Source: Plicaturopsis crispa FD-325 SS-3
Lineage: Eukaryota; Basidiomycota; Agaricomycetes; Amylocorticiales; Amylocorticiaceae
Length of the DNA: 64,000 nt
NCBI GenBank assembly: GCA_000827205.1
Contig: KN832574.1
Span: forward strand, 138,204-202,203
Direction: 5' to 3'
Part shown: one piece after another, positions 45,452 through 58,555 of the stretch
How the letters are laid out: each line of letters opens with the position of its first letter
Numbering within the stretch: the stretch's first letter is position 1
Position numbers and translations under genes: made by a program
Notes under the pieces: generated by a model
The model's database searches: none
What the model saw: the letters and a program-made list of their open reading frames with translations, nothing else
Told to the model about the DNA's origin: nothing

Positions 45452-48400
45452 TTTCGGTATGTTTTTTTATGGAGGAGATGGTGGTGGTAAGAGCGAAGAA
45501 GGCGTAAAAAGGACAAGGTTACTTAGGAGGATGCGCAGGGGCTGTGGGCTGGTTATAAGGCGCCATTTCGTGGGGCTAGAGTGATTACATAATGACGTCA
45601 TTCCGACTTTACACTTGCCGCGCGCAAACCGTGCAGCCTAGCGCGGGTGCAGATTTGCAGGTCAGTCACCGTGAAGTGCTCTGCAATGCAGACAGATACG
45701 GGGGTCCGAATTCTGCAAGAGGCCCGGTCAGAATCGAGATATTGGAACTTTGATACAGTCTAGTGCCGTAGATGTCCAAAGACAGAGGGCACGAGCGGAC
45801 CACCCAGGTGAAGGTTTCGAAAATGTAGTCTTGATGTACACACGAGATGTTCTCCTTAGTTAAGGCTAACTTGCGTGGGTAGAAAACTACTTACCATCCG
45901 GGTATACGCAACGACCATTTTGAACAGCATACGTCGCCTAGTCATGTCTGACGGTTTTAACGACGCGATGCTGCTTTCTGGAATGCGCTCTGCCGCCGCA
46001 CCAGCCGAAGCCTCAGTCTCGCAACAGCCAAGGTCGCAGCATTCATCGCGAATTCTGGGTGCTAAATTGTACATAGGCTGGTGACTTATCACAGTCGCTG
46101 AAAGGAATCAATGAGTCGTGCACTGGACTCGGCAGCCATGTATCCACACACCGCTGGTCTAACTTAAAGTGTCGAACGCTGGTAGCAATGCCGCAATTCA
46201 AGTTTGCGTCATTGCAATTCGTCTCGCAATGACTCTGTTGTAGCAATCCCGAGCACTACAAGTGCACAAGGGTAGCCTTCGCATATTGCAGTCTGCCAGT
46301 AATCGTAGAGCCATGAACTTCGGTACGAGCTAGGTTGAAGCGTGAGCTGAGGCCTGCTGAGCGTAAGGAAAGTACAGAATCTGCAGAGGGCGTTCAGTGA
46401 GGTTCAGTGAGCACACTGAGCAGTTGCTGAGCAGCGTCGAAATCAATTTTAAAGTCCGCGTCCGCCACGTGTCCACTGCACTGCCGCCACATTGCAGCCA
46501 CAACTTGAAATCGTCTCGACCTCTCGCCAGCGTTCATTTATATTTGGTATATTGGAAGGCTTTCGCAAATATTCCATCAGCTTCAAGGGCTGTATCTTAC
46601 GATGTCACTAATATGGCATGTTTTCTCTGTGAGTGAAGGGGTCTCGATAACCGCTGACTTATATTTTCGCTTCCTACTACTTATCCGTTCTGGCTCGTCC
46701 GAGTGGGCGAGGGAGTCCGATACCCATGAACGACAACTAACTCTCCTTGATCCACTGGTTCAGAGCCCCGCGGCTTCTCGTTCAGGTACAGAAAGTATAC
46801 TCTCTCATGGCTACGCTCAAGCGCTGAGGGAGAGTGTGCCGTGAAAAACTCCCCGGCGAGTTCAAGTTCTTGACACCTAGTTTTTAACAGTGGTTTCAAC
46901 CAGTTTTGGACCAGGGTACAAAAGGCCTTCGACGGACCTATGGTCGTTCTGGCCTAATTTTCCGGTTTTTTATCATTCGGGTGGTGAGCCCGGACTCCCA
47001 GATCAGCACGTCTATCCCTGGTCAGTGTCATTCTCGAACGGCGTCCCGGAGGTCGTTACTGGCCAAAAAGAACATTTAAAAAGGCGACGGAATTTCGCGA
47101 GGAGATGTCCACCAGCCTCGGAAGATAGTGATAAATGCAGGATGGGTCACCAGGTAGGTAACCAGTTCTAGACACTAGAATTTTCGGGCTCGAGTTCTTA
47201 ACAATTCTAAACAGGTTTCAAACACGTCGAAAAGCTACCCGTGTCAAGAACTCACGTGTCTTATACGGAAAACTACTGAGGAAGGACGATTTGGGGCTAC
47301 CCCTCTTTGGGCACTTACTCGGATCGATACTTAATTGGAGTGGAGGTCTTTTGCCCGGCAAACATTTTCCCTATCTCACTATGCTAACAAGACTTAGTCC
47401 GAACAGCTTCTCACAGGTTCTGACTATACAACGAGTTCCTTGTTCATCCGGTCCCATTTCAACCAAATTTCCGGCTCCACACATCCCCGCGACGATTTTC
47501 CGCCTTAAAAGTGTGGCGCCCTCGCTACCAAATCGCGCCACGGACCGTCGTCAAATAAAGGCAGGGGGACTGCGGTACGTGTGCCTCAGATGTCCTAGAA
47601 CTCACCTTCCGACGACCCGTGTACTCTCCAGGAGTCGAAACAGCGGAAACACGCTCCGACGAGCTTGGCACCTCTAAGTTCTGAATCTCCGTTTAAGCCC
47701 GTGAAACATGCGAATTAGAACAGGGACCGATCGCGCATCAGGACGGACCGCCCCGAGGGAACCCACCACCTCCCCTTGGTGCACTGCTGCCCCCTCGGTG
47801 TGTCCAGCGTCGGGTTAATACGACATCCTCGCACCACTCGCTCCCTCCTCCTGTCTCAATTTTTAGGTGTGCCCCGTGCAGGTGGATCCCATCCGTCCGA
47901 ACAAGGTCGATGGGCCCCATTTCCCCGTTTCGCAGTGGCGCACTCCACCGTTCGGACGCTCTCGCCGCCGGAGGACCGCATGTGCAAGATGTGGTGCTAT
48001 TGTGCTTTAAAGCTTCACCTGTCGCACTTCCACGACTATACTGCGGGGACGCGTGGCTTCTTGATTTCGTCGCCCAGAACTCTGGTTTAGACATGGCACT
48101 ATACCCGCGAGGGGACGTGCGACTCGCAATGGCATTTTAAAGTGTTAAGCTTGCAATCTGCGCACGCTTCCAAGGATAGAGTGTGTGGTAAGTAGTGTGC
48201 AGTACAGGGTCGGCTTCGCCGAAGAACGAGCGACTTTCGTCCGGCGGGCCCATGGCTACACGATCGCGACTTACATACAGGCTGATGTAGTTGTTATCGA
48301 TATCGTGTCGTTAACGACTGGACCTGGACACGCGTGGAGAATACCAGTCGTTCTTTTGGACATGTATATGACGAGGGGTCTTCCTAAGGACTGGTACGGT

Positions 48401-48705
48401 TTCTCCGTCGCTTATCTTGCAGCAGCATGGTGGAGCGTGTTGCGTGAGCGCAGCAGTGAAGTGATCGTGCTCGATCGCAGCGCGATGTAGCACTTGCATG
48501 TGCGACCAGCGTGTGCGTGAAGCATCTCCGGGGACGCAAACATTAGGGAAGGCTCAACTAGACTCGATTTCAAATTCAAGGAGGTTTCTTGTCACTTGCA
48601 AGCTCCGCTCGCATGGTTTCTAGCAATTATCAGTTACAGAGGCTGCACAACTCGTACATAGTACTTCGGTTAACGTTGCATTTTATGGTTATGGAAAAAG
48701 GGCAA
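45452..48705. other. 3.2-kb gene-poor stretch
   Basis: I find no exon chain. Between 46850 and 47230 phrases like GTTCTTGACAC, TTTCAACCAG and GTTCTTAACAATTCTAAACAGG recur imperfectly. The sequence up to 48140 has balanced base composition and many short open frames on both strands without codon bias, and looks like old decayed repeat DNA. I cannot assign it to a family. Confidence 0.45.
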
Positions 48706-49900
48706 TTAAAGAACGACGCGAAACTTGCTGAGGACACGACGGTCTTCGGGAGAGAGTGGTGTGTAGTTCGAGGCCGTCGGCTGGTTCAATGTGATGCTGT
48801 TGTCGCTATATGGATGGTGTGAGGGTGTAGGAGGACCCGATGCCGCAACAGAGCGGTGTGACGAGGAGCTATGAGCGGGCTGATGAGGTGAAAAATAGGA
48901 CGCATGTGAATCGTGACTCATATGGGGCGACGAAGACGAGGAGGAGGAAGAGGAGATGGTGCCGCTGGTTATGTTATGCAGCGGGGGCAACCTGAGAGGC
49001 AACTGGTCCTCGTCGTATGGCGGGGCCTCGTTGTAGTAGGCCCCGCGGTCCCTGTTGCACGGCAAGAGCTTTGGGCTGTTCGCCTTGCTCGACACGAACA
49101 CCCCGACAGGCACCCGGATATTTCGGAGATACTCGTAGTTGTCGACCACAGGGAGGTGCGCATAGTCGTTTCCCTGTGGACGCAGCCATCAGACGCAAGT
49201 ACAAACCTTGCGAGAAGTAACCGACCAAGAAGTAGGCGACGACATGCCACCGGCGAGGACGCTGGGCGCCTGGCAAGTGGACCAGAGCAGAATAGGTCTG
49301 CTTTGTCAGGCCGTTTTGTTTGTTTGGTCTATCCCTACGTCTGCTGGGACTGGGGCCACATGCTGAAGGATCTGCAGCCCTCTGTGCCCTGAGCATTATT
49401 TGTTATCAGCAATTTGATTCGCGCACATACGGAGCCCATAGCCTACCTACGTGCCGCCTTGGCATCTTTTTCATCTTGTGTAGTCTCGACTTTTTCTTCA
49501 TAGAAGAGGTAGTCACCACGCATTCTACTCTGGGACCTGTGTCGCAGCTGAGCTGGAATGATCGAGACTCGAGAAGACTTAACTTACCATCTTCTTCCGT
49601 CAGTCCAGCGCAACAGCCCGCCGTCATCCTCCGCCTCCTCCCAAACGAACGTGCTGCCTGAAGTCAACACATCTCGTTCAGCGGGAGATAGACGCCGTGT
49701 GATGAGGGGCAGGATGTTCAGTCGAACGGCCTCCAGTAAGATATGGGCATCATTGGCGTCTCGGAGATCTACGGTTGAGCGCAATGACTAATTAATTTTT
49801 CTGACGGTGACATTAGCGAAGAGGAACACGGACGAAGAGCCGGGTGCGTGAGGGGGCCGTTGGGAGATATGTACCCTCGAGGGTTAGCGTAGAATGCCAT
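48706..49900 (-). CDS. Gti1/Pac2 family (WOPR-domain) transcription regulator
   Basis: Exon 1 (49900-49834) is MAFYANPRGYISPNGPLTHP with AL, joining by a split codon to HLRDANDAHILLEAVRLNIL and PLITRRLSPAERDVL, then GSTFVWEEAEDDGGLLRWTD with GRRW. The next exon gives SQSRMRGDYLFYEEK, then KAARRAQRAADPSACGPSPS, NGLTKQTYSALVH and RRWHVVAYFLVGYFSQG. A final exon gives NDYAHLPVVDNYEYLRNIRV and PVGVFVSSKANSPKLLP. This is the complete bipartite WOPR fold: the WOPRa block with the RWTDGRxWS motif and WOPRb with GLxKQTYS...RWHxxAYF. Family members (Wor1, Ryp1, Gti1, Pac2) bind DNA and switch morphology or development. The tail is a poly-Ser linker and a short His/Pro-rich end. About 340 residues, five exons, intact. 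A long gene-poor region lies upstream. Confidence 0.92.
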
Positions 49901-52900
49901 TGCGCTGAGAGCGAGCTCGTGCTCGACTAGGTTCGCAGAACCCTTTATACTCTCTGAAAAGAAGTTTACCGATATGGCCGTCGGTCCAATGCGGGAGAAA
50001 GTAGTGCCCTACGCTCTTTTTGACGTGGACTGTGTGGTACACATTCTGCCCATCAGGAACCCGTATGTTATTTCAGATCAAATGAAAACACCCACGGGAA
50101 CAATTATTGGCTCAGCACGACCTCCCCGGTTCTCGAGCCCGGACATTCGTGCCATGTCTACGCCTGTAGCGCCGTCAGTACTGTGTTTAGGTTTAGTCTA
50201 GCGAATGACTTACATGCAGCGACAGCGAAGTTCCTTTCGCGGCTTCGATGTATACGCGTCCAATTTAATCGCGCACTCACGCACCAAGAAAGTGTATCAT
50301 TGCCGCTGTTATCTGATCTTCCAGCGGTGGCATAAGCGAGGAATTCCGGGCAAACTATTCGTTCCCATAAGAAGAGGCTCAGCGTCGGTGTTCGCACTGC
50401 TTGGCCATATTCGGAGAAACGCCGGGCGATGCAAACCGCTGCGCGCGTGAAATACGAGCAAGGTTTCAGCAGTGTAGCTTATCATGCGGTGTTTAGCCCT
50501 GTATCCGTCTCGTCAAAAACATGATGTACTTGGGAGGGGAAGCAACATACGTTTTAGGCTTTTTGCAGTCGCGGAGATCGCGCTGGCGCGATTGGTTCCT
50601 GGGTACATCGAAGCAGGGCTGCCGCACTCGGGATCGTTGACAGTTCGCGGACAAGGTTTATGGACACGCCACATGATCTAACATGGATGGTTAAATGTTG
50701 CAATACATCAGGAAATATACTTGAAAGAGTAAGTGGAAGTGCACATTAACCGTGCACTGGCGGATGGCCTACCATAGAAGAACAGAGAAGACGCTGCAAT
50801 ATAGCATACGCCCGAGGTTGCAGGTAGAAATATATGCTAGGCGTGCATCTCCTCGACCGAAACCAGAGGAGCAGGCTTCCAAGTGCAAGTTCTGCGATAG
50901 ACACAATCTGCATCAAAATGCATACACACTTGTGGAAGATAGATATAAAACGCACGATCACCATAGGTCAAATGTTTGAAATGACCGATGAATTGACGAA
51001 GTCGTTGTCGGACATACTATTGGGCCCGATCTTCGGCACGCCAGAGACATATTCCAACAATGCCTGAACTGAAGTGCAATGTTCTTGGTCAAAGAGAGTA
51101 CTTCGGAGTTGTCAGAAATTCCCGACCAACCCCCGAATTCATGGATAGGACCTAATAGTAAGAATGGTATCAGTCCCCGCTTTACTAGGTACACGTAAAT
51201 GCTGCACCCACCGCAGATCCGATGCTCATCCCCTCAAGACAAATTGAGTATGGGTATAGAGAGGTTCTTGGTGACAGACCGTGAGCCGCCCCACTAGTTT
51301 GGGGGTACACTCAGAACACGGAGACCGACGGCGCCGACAGTCGTGGGTCTTCGCTACTATCGTCGCCTGGGGACTATCAGCTGTGTCTTGACTGAATGGA
51401 CTTCGCCCCTTATCAGATCAGATAAAATCTTGTCAGTCGAACCATGCTCACGAAACCGGAGCGAAAGAGACGAGGCACTCACAGATGTTGTTATTGTCAC
51501 CGCCGTTGAGACGGCCCCCCACCGGTACCGAAGAAGCTCATGCGCGAGGGGTGAGCGCGAAGAAAAATCATCCGCATGCAAAACCTAGTTATCCACACAT
51601 CATCAGCAAGGACTGAGAAGTACGATGCCGTACCCACGTGAAACGACTCACCAGTAACATGATTTTCCGGGCATCGATATGTCAAACACACCGGAGGTTA
51701 GGAAATGCTGTCACAGTCTTGAAACTATAAAATTGAGGACGCGATATTGAAAGCAAACGAATGCCAGAATGCCCGAGATGACATGCATGCGAGGGAACTT
51801 ACAAGTTAATGGATTATTATCTTACATGAAAAGGCACGGGCCTCCAGGTACCGTTCTTGCCGCTTGACAGGGGGGCGTGATAGGCAGACTCTCCCACATA
51901 GCAACGAGAAACTATATGCGCATATTTCCAGTACATGGCAAGCAAGTCATAATAAGTCCTATGAGCGAACAGCTGATCAGAAGAGTACAGCTGGATAGAT
52001 GAGGGAGTGAACATACTCAGCAAAGTCTGTTCCTTCCCATGGAGAAGAAAAGTTCCGCAGACCCGGTCCACTGTGCCTTTACCTGGTCTTAATTATGCCT
52101 TACACAGTCTCAGTGTCGACGGGAAGGTCCCATGTGCAATGAGGCTGTAAAGTATGGTATTGGCGTCATGTTGGCGCCCATGATTATGTTCGGTTGTAGC
52201 AGCTAGCGAGAGGATTGCGCAGTGCGGGAATATATGCGCCATAGCATCGTCCAGGAGTATTCGCGACGTGGCATTGCATAGCGTGATATGACCGTTGACG
52301 GGGCCCTGCCACCCGGAATACCGTCCTATGGTAAAGACGTTTGAACGATCGAACCCTTGAGCCCTCTGGTACGAAAAAGATGTTCGCCCTCACACGTTCC
52401 GACGCGGACGTGCTGGACGGTCCTGGCCTGCGGCGCTGGCAATAACGTCAGTTCTGTTATCGATGGAGAGATAAACATACGATGAGCACACTAGCTAGAA
52501 AAGCAAGTGGCAAAGAATAGCCCAGCGAATCAGCTATAGTGAATAAAAGAGCGCATGAGAAGGAAAAACCAACAAAGTCGATATCGTGAATCTGCATCAT
52601 GCTCCCAACCAGCGGGAGCCTTAAGGACGTACCACTGGGACGTGATAGGCATAAGCTCAACCAGGAAACCGAGCGACAAAATGGTACGTTGATCAGTAGG
52701 TCGATGTCTGGCGGCCCGCTCATGAGGAGATGGTGGTAAAGACAGACGGGGACCTCGCAGTGGCTGAGAAGTGCGGCCCATGGCTTTGGTGCAGGCTGGC
52801 ATGCGAATATAACATTATTTGTAGTCCTGGAGGCAGGTACAGCGCAGAGAACGATGCGAATGGGGGTACAAGACTGGTATGGATGCGACAGAAAAAATGA

Positions 52901-53001
52901 TCAAGACGAAGGCAATGTTGTGTATGACGAAGAACGTGTGTAGCGGCGAAGCTATATGCAAATAATTACGAGAAGAGTCCAGGAAAATGACACGAATGCA
53001 T
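49901..53001. other. 3.1-kb gene-poor region upstream of the WOPR gene
   Basis: Probable long promoter of the WOPR regulator and 3' flank of the kinase gene. Minus-strand frames at 52457-52802 (including MSGPPDIDLLINVPF and a hydrophobic stretch) and 52184-52393 look faintly protein-like, but no splice arrangement joins them. They may be a decayed membrane-protein gene. No gene is called. Confidence 0.45.
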
Positions 53002-56000
53002 TCACAGGGAGGTGGGCTCAGAGGCGTCGGGCTTGAATCGTAGGCGGGCTAGCAGTACAGAGTCCCATTTTCCCTTCGACTCGCCGACGTTTGACACCCT
53101 CTGTTCGAAGACTGGATCGGTCACGCCGGGAAGCTCTTCGCGATAGCTCGGGCCGCCGACCTCAGGAGACAGTTCCCCGTCGACGGAGAACCGGCCCCAC
53201 GGATTGCCAGTACGCGGCGACGAGAATACATCGAAATGACACTGTTGATGAAATCGATAAGTCTTAGAATAGTAGCTCGCAAAAGATAGAACACGATAGA
53301 TGCACGAACCTGGCCGTCCGGATGTTTATGGCTGATTTGAAAAGAAACGGTATGAGCGTGATACAGGGCCTAGATGTAAACTAAGGACACGAACCTCACA
53401 AAGAGCCCGTATTCCGGCGCATTGAGGGTGCCAATTACTGCAAAATGAGCACCGTGAGTAGGGAACACGACCGAGCGCATAAAGAGACGCACTCATAAAT
53501 ATATCCTCCTTTTGAATCCGGTGTACGCTCCCATACAGCTGAACGATGCTGTCGATGTTGGCCTTGAACCACTTCTTAGGCGTGTCGAGGTCTTCGACAT
53601 AGTTGTAGGTGGTCGTCTCCACGCAGATGTATGCGCATTTGTGCCCAGCGCGCAGAGGGTACGAATAACGGCGGCCAGTATTCAGGTTAGAGGCGCTGGA
53701 GCTACTCCTAAACAAACCGTGAAGCGCATCGAAGCCCTTTTGAACGGCCGTCCGCTTGTCCTGCAGTTGGCTGCCCTGCTTTATTCGCGGACCGTAGCCG
53801 AACACCGAAGGCATGCCCTTTGCAAAGCCGTTCGATGACTTTGAGGGGTCGAAGCTATTGAAAAGGGTGACGAATTCACCCTTGGGCTTGGAAAGGAAGC
53901 CAACGGCCCCCAAGGCAACAGGTGCCGGATGCCAGAGGGGAAGTGTTACTGAGTATATTGTCAGTCATGAAATACTGCATTAGAGACCGATTGCAATGCT
54001 CACGAGAGGGATGGTAGTCGTGCGTGAGGAGCATCCGGTATCTCCGCTCATTTCGACGGTCTTTGCCATGCTCGTCTGGCGGGGGAGGCGATTCGTAGCC
54101 CTCAAAGGCGTGGTCAATCTCCTGCTCATACACACTTTCGGGCGTCGTAGTGAACACCGAGGATGTTTCACTCCTCATTGAAGGCGTGTACAACTTCGGC
54201 ACCGGCATATCAATGTGGGTACCTTCGGAATGGACGTGCGCGTGCTTGATATCGGGCGGCGATTGTGAAGGCCCGCGCGCCGTCTTCCAAGACTCGTCCG
54301 AACTGAGCGAGTTGTGTGGGTCGTCTAGAGGGGGAGCTGTCGATCATCGGCACGTCAGTACACACCGTCTTATGTTTGTACAGCAAAGACGTACAAGATG
54401 AGACGATAGGCAGCGGTTGTGGAAGCATATCAGGACTCGACTTAGTCGTATGTTCCTCCTCCCATAGATCTACCTGTGGAATGCGAGGAGAATCTTCCGC
54501 ATAATGACCCTGTCTAATCCGCAACAGTTTTAATTCGCGTTCGATGTCGGAAAACGCAGGCCGATTGAACGGGTCCCGGTGCCAACAAGCATTGAGAATA
54601 GTTGTCAGGGCGGGACTGGAGACCTTCGTCAAGGGTAGTATCGGACGCTGGTTCTCTACTATAGAAGACGTCAGGATCTAGTTACCAGTGCGAGATAGAA
54701 ACATACACACCAAGAACCATACGCGAGACAGCATCATCATTGAGCAGGTTCCACGGCACGATGCCTTTAGTCAAGATTTCAGCGCAAGTGATTGCGAATG
54801 CGTAGACATCGACCTCCGTGGTCAGGCGGTTCAGCCCTTGAAGCACCTCTGGGGCTTGCCACCGCAGAGTTCCGCCTGCGATACAGCACTCAGTTAGCTA
54901 GCGTATACGCCGTGCAAGATAGAGGCAACTCACGAGGAGGCGGGGTGCCACTGACGCGATAGACTTCGCTCTTCATTTCGCTTTGCCCAAAGTCTGAAAC
55001 AAGGCAGTGGTAGTTGTCGTCGACGAGTACGTTTGCAGCCTGAGGTTTCGACCGCGATCAGTCTTGGGACGCATCATCACATTTGAAGACAGTACGCACC
55101 TTCAAGTCCCCATGAAGCACGCCATGTCCATGCAAGTACGCCATGCCCTTCGCTATCTCGTGCATAGCGCGCAGGACGTCGACGTCGTCTAGAGAGGGTA
55201 CGCTCTTCAAATACGTGACCAGACTACCGTTCTTGCAGTACGGGCTGACGAAGAACCACGGCGGGTCGCTGCTCGCACTGCTCGCGCCGAACAGCTCGAG
55301 CACATTCGGGTGCTGCAGCTGTTTCCAAATGGAGATCTCGTGTACGAACAGCTTCCGCGGGGTGGTGGGCGCGAGCTGCTTGAGGGCGACGGTGTGCCCG
55401 CGCCAGGTGCCGCGGTAGACGTCAGAGAAGAAGCCCATGCCGACCTTCTCGTCGCGGTCGACCTCGTAGCGTGTGATGGTCCACGAGGGAAGGTTCATCT
55501 GCGCGCCGTGCGAGAGCCGCCGCAGTGCGTCGATCCCGCTCTCCAAGAATTCACGGTGGAGCGTGTCGCGAGTGACGGGAGTAGACTCAGCTAGGGGAGC
55601 GGCAGCCGGTGTCGAGATTGTCCTGTGCATATCCTGGCTCTCCGCCGCGAGGTCGCCTACCATGGACATTTTCTTCATCATGCCCACAGCTGTCGGGGAA
55701 GCAAACCCGCCTGCACCAACCACGCCCGCCTGCACGACCGGCATCTGCCCATCCGAGTTGGCTCGCCCTCTAGACTCCACCGGTGACCCGTCCTCCATCT
55801 CAACTACCCGCTCTAGAGCACGCTGCAGCGTCTTGATGGCCTCTGGCATCTCGTCGCGTCCGACTTGCAGTACCTTGATCATCTCCGCGTCGTTGTTAGT
55901 GCTGACGGCGATGTGCATGAGCTGGCGCAGGTCCGCGTTGTCGTAAGATGCGTCAAGTTCATTCTGCCGCAGGCGCAGCTGACGGAGGGAGTCGCGGATC

Positions 56001-57220
56001 TGCTCCGGCGATGCGTGCGCGATGGACAGCTGCGACGGCTTTGCACTGTCTTGCCGCTGTAAGGCGATGGATGACATAATTTCCTCCTTATCAGCTTGTC
56101 GCCTCCGCTCGGCCGCTTGTCCCTGTTTCAGAATACGAATTTGGATGCTTAACTATAGGCAGATGGATGCATGAGGATGTGTATACGCGAGAAACGGAAG
56201 AACTGAAACTGACGCTAAACATGTCGAGAGCTCTACCCAGGGCATCATCGCACCCTGCGATCTGGCGTAGAATTTCGTCGCGTTTGAGGTATCGCTTCAG
56301 GAACGGACGGTGGCTTTGTTTTTGAAGGAGACGATGAACTGTCAAAAACGCGTCGACGAGCTTTGTGATTGGGTTGCGTAGTTCTTCCCCGACTGCGTTT
56401 CCCGCGTCCTCGATTTCCTCGCGCACCGCCAGGAGGATGTCCGCGCACCGTTCCGTGAGCCGCAAACAGGCCAGTCGATTCATCTAGGTCGCATAAGTAA
56501 TTAAAATGTATGATTAAAAAACATGTCACTCACGTCAACCAGTTGAAGAGAATCCCATATTCCGAGCAACGTGCGCGCAGCCTCCTCTAGGCCTGCAATC
56601 GGGGCGAAGCGCAGGACTTCAACGCTAAGTAAGAGTACCTCATGCGCACCATCGAGTGTGTTGCCAAGTACGCTTGCCGCGGCCTCGGCGACGCGTTTCT
56701 TCGTGTACTCCCAGCCATCGGTCTGCTCCGGCGGAACCGTCTTCTTGCGCTTCGGCGTATCGCGCCAAGGCCGCGATACGATTTCGTCAGTCCGGTTCCA
56801 CCAGCTTTGCGGGGGGCCGCCTGGCGGCGTTCGGCTTCCTTCTTCGAGGCCGAGGCGGCCGGGCGAACGATCGCGGTAAGAAGGCGACTTTGACCGGTCG
56901 CGTTGCACGAGAGATGTTGGTGATGGACGGGAGTCGGGGGGTAGTCTGGACATGGCGGCGATCGAGATGGAAGTAGCTGAGGGGGAGGTGAGAGACGAAA
57001 TGGGCACGTCGCGCAGTGTGGACTCGGACTGTCCGCGCGAACGATGCCCAAACGCTGGAGGCGAGTGTACTACTTGTTGCACGCTCTGTTCCGACGACGA
57101 GTCTGGCAGACCAGCTGGTCGCTTCGTCGGCAACGAATCCGGGTTTAAAGGTGACGATACCTTTACCGTCGACTCGCTCGACGTCGCATGGATAGGTGGG
57201 GCGGGAATTCGGTGGGACAT
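53002..57220 (-). CDS. MLKL-NTD-like helical domain fused to a TKL kinase and a C-terminal unknown domain
   Basis: ATG 57220 opens a disordered Ser/Pro-rich stretch, then KKRVAEAAASVLGNTL with LLGIWDSLQLVD|MNRLACLRLTERCADILLAV, REEIEDAGNAVGEELRNPIT and HRPFLKRYLKRDEILRQIAG (residues about 180-320). This is a four-helix region like the MLKL N-terminal domain of fungal kinases. A kinase domain follows (about 535-800): GMGFFSDVYRG, HTVALKQL (Lys), HGDLKAANVLVDD (Asp retained, HGD for HRD), VSDFGQSE, GGTLRWQAPEVL and the final helix CWHRDPFNRPAF. All catalytic residues are present. An open, in-phase frame then runs on through SPPLDDPHNSLSSDESWK, IDMPVPKLYTPS and LTLPLWHPAPVALGAVGFLS to a C-terminal domain with RYSYPLRAGHKCAYICVETT, RIQKEDIFMIIGTLNAPEYG, FVSHKHPDGQ and DSVLLARLRFKPDASEPTSL. 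About 1,200 residues; all junctions checked are in phase. Confidence 0.85.
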
Positions 57221-58555
57221 GTTCGGTAGGTAACTGATCGTGAAGCGTAGCTGTGTAAAACTTTGCCCGCCGTGTCCGCCAGAGCGGAGTGTGTATAGAG
57301 AAAAGAGCGAAGTCTGGGGGATATGATGGGGGCGGAACAGAAGAGAACTGGAGGAACCGTCAAGGTTCCCGACAGCGCTTTATAGCGCTGCTGCAGTTTA
57401 CTTGACCGTTACAGACTGAGTGCCCCACAGACTGCTCAGTCGGGAACCGGATCTACCTCCGCCGCCCAAATCCCCGCTTCGATTATTTTATTTGCCAGCG
57501 TCCTCTCTCCGTCAAACGCACCTCGAAGTTCTGCAATGGACAGGAAGTCCGTATGTCTCTTCTCTGGAAGCTCTGACGAACGCCGGTATCGCGTGCGGAA
57601 CGCACTCGGACGAGCGCTCGAAGTGCCGGGCCAAAACCGACTGCTCGCGGGCGTCTACTGCGCAAAGCTTAGCATGCTTTTCATTATTGACTTCGCCACC
57701 GGCCAAAATACTGTGAGTCGGTACGCTGTGGACGGAGTGTAGCACCAATGTGTCTGCCTAACGGTGCGCACGTGTGGTACAGCCCATGATCAACGTCTCC
57801 GACGAAAACCATTTTTGTTCACCTGAGCTCAGTTGGCATCGCACCAATTTTCTTCCATCCTTCGCCCGACCGGCGCACCCGCCCACGACTCTCGCAACTC
57901 TGCACTCCACGATGCTCGCGCGCTGGAAGAAATTAAATCGACTCGAGATATCTATTGATCCGGGGCATCAGGCCCCGTCCAACTCTGTTTCCTTAACGGC
58001 GGGAATTTGCATCCGCGTCTAATTATGGTCATATCGGGAAGGATGATCTCCAGCGACATATGCATTGCGGCGCCTCAGTTCCATGTCTTCAACGGTTGTG
58101 CTCTCTGCATATTCTGTGGCCAATGCACATACCGGCTTGGGCATTTCCGCATCGCAATTGTTCTCCCCGCTATCTCCGTCGCAGCTCGAATCGAGGAGCT
58201 TTCGACATTCGCTCGTGACCGGGCCGTTGTCCATATTGACGACCGCCCGTCAAATTGTCCGTTCCGACGACGCACTGGACGCACAGAGATGTACTACGAG
58301 GGTGGCAGAAACGGCTTCTTTCGTGGTTTCAACGTATTTGACCCGTACGGCTTCTGTTTGCTCAAAACTATGGTCACGGGCTTAGACGACTCGGTCGCTA
58401 TGTTATGCCGCTCCTGCACATTGTTCAAAGCTCGCCGCCCGATAAGATACAACGTCCATTCCCCAGGATAGTGTCGATACAGTATAATTTTTCGATACAC
58501 TCCCTCGTCCGGCATCCGATAGCATCCAACATCTAAATATGTCGCGAAGATCGCC
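57221..58555. other. Intergenic region, no supported gene
   Basis: Kinase promoter side and the 3' flank of the aldo/keto reductase. Open frames at 57420-57742 and 58007-58471 show no conserved block or splice chain. Nothing called. Confidence 0.5.

Noticed and set aside
46850-47720. Possible remnant of a retroelement
   Set aside because: Some imperfectly repeated phrases, but no recognisable coding domain and no terminal repeats, so no family can be supported.
47738-48094. 118-residue minus-strand and 104-residue plus-strand frames
   Set aside because: Mutual shadows in GC-rich intergenic DNA; neither has an expected start context or a conserved motif.
52457-52802. Possible membrane-protein exon (MSGPPDIDLLINVPF...)
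   Set aside because: The opening resembles some basidiomycete 7-helix proteins, but no following exons could be joined in phase.
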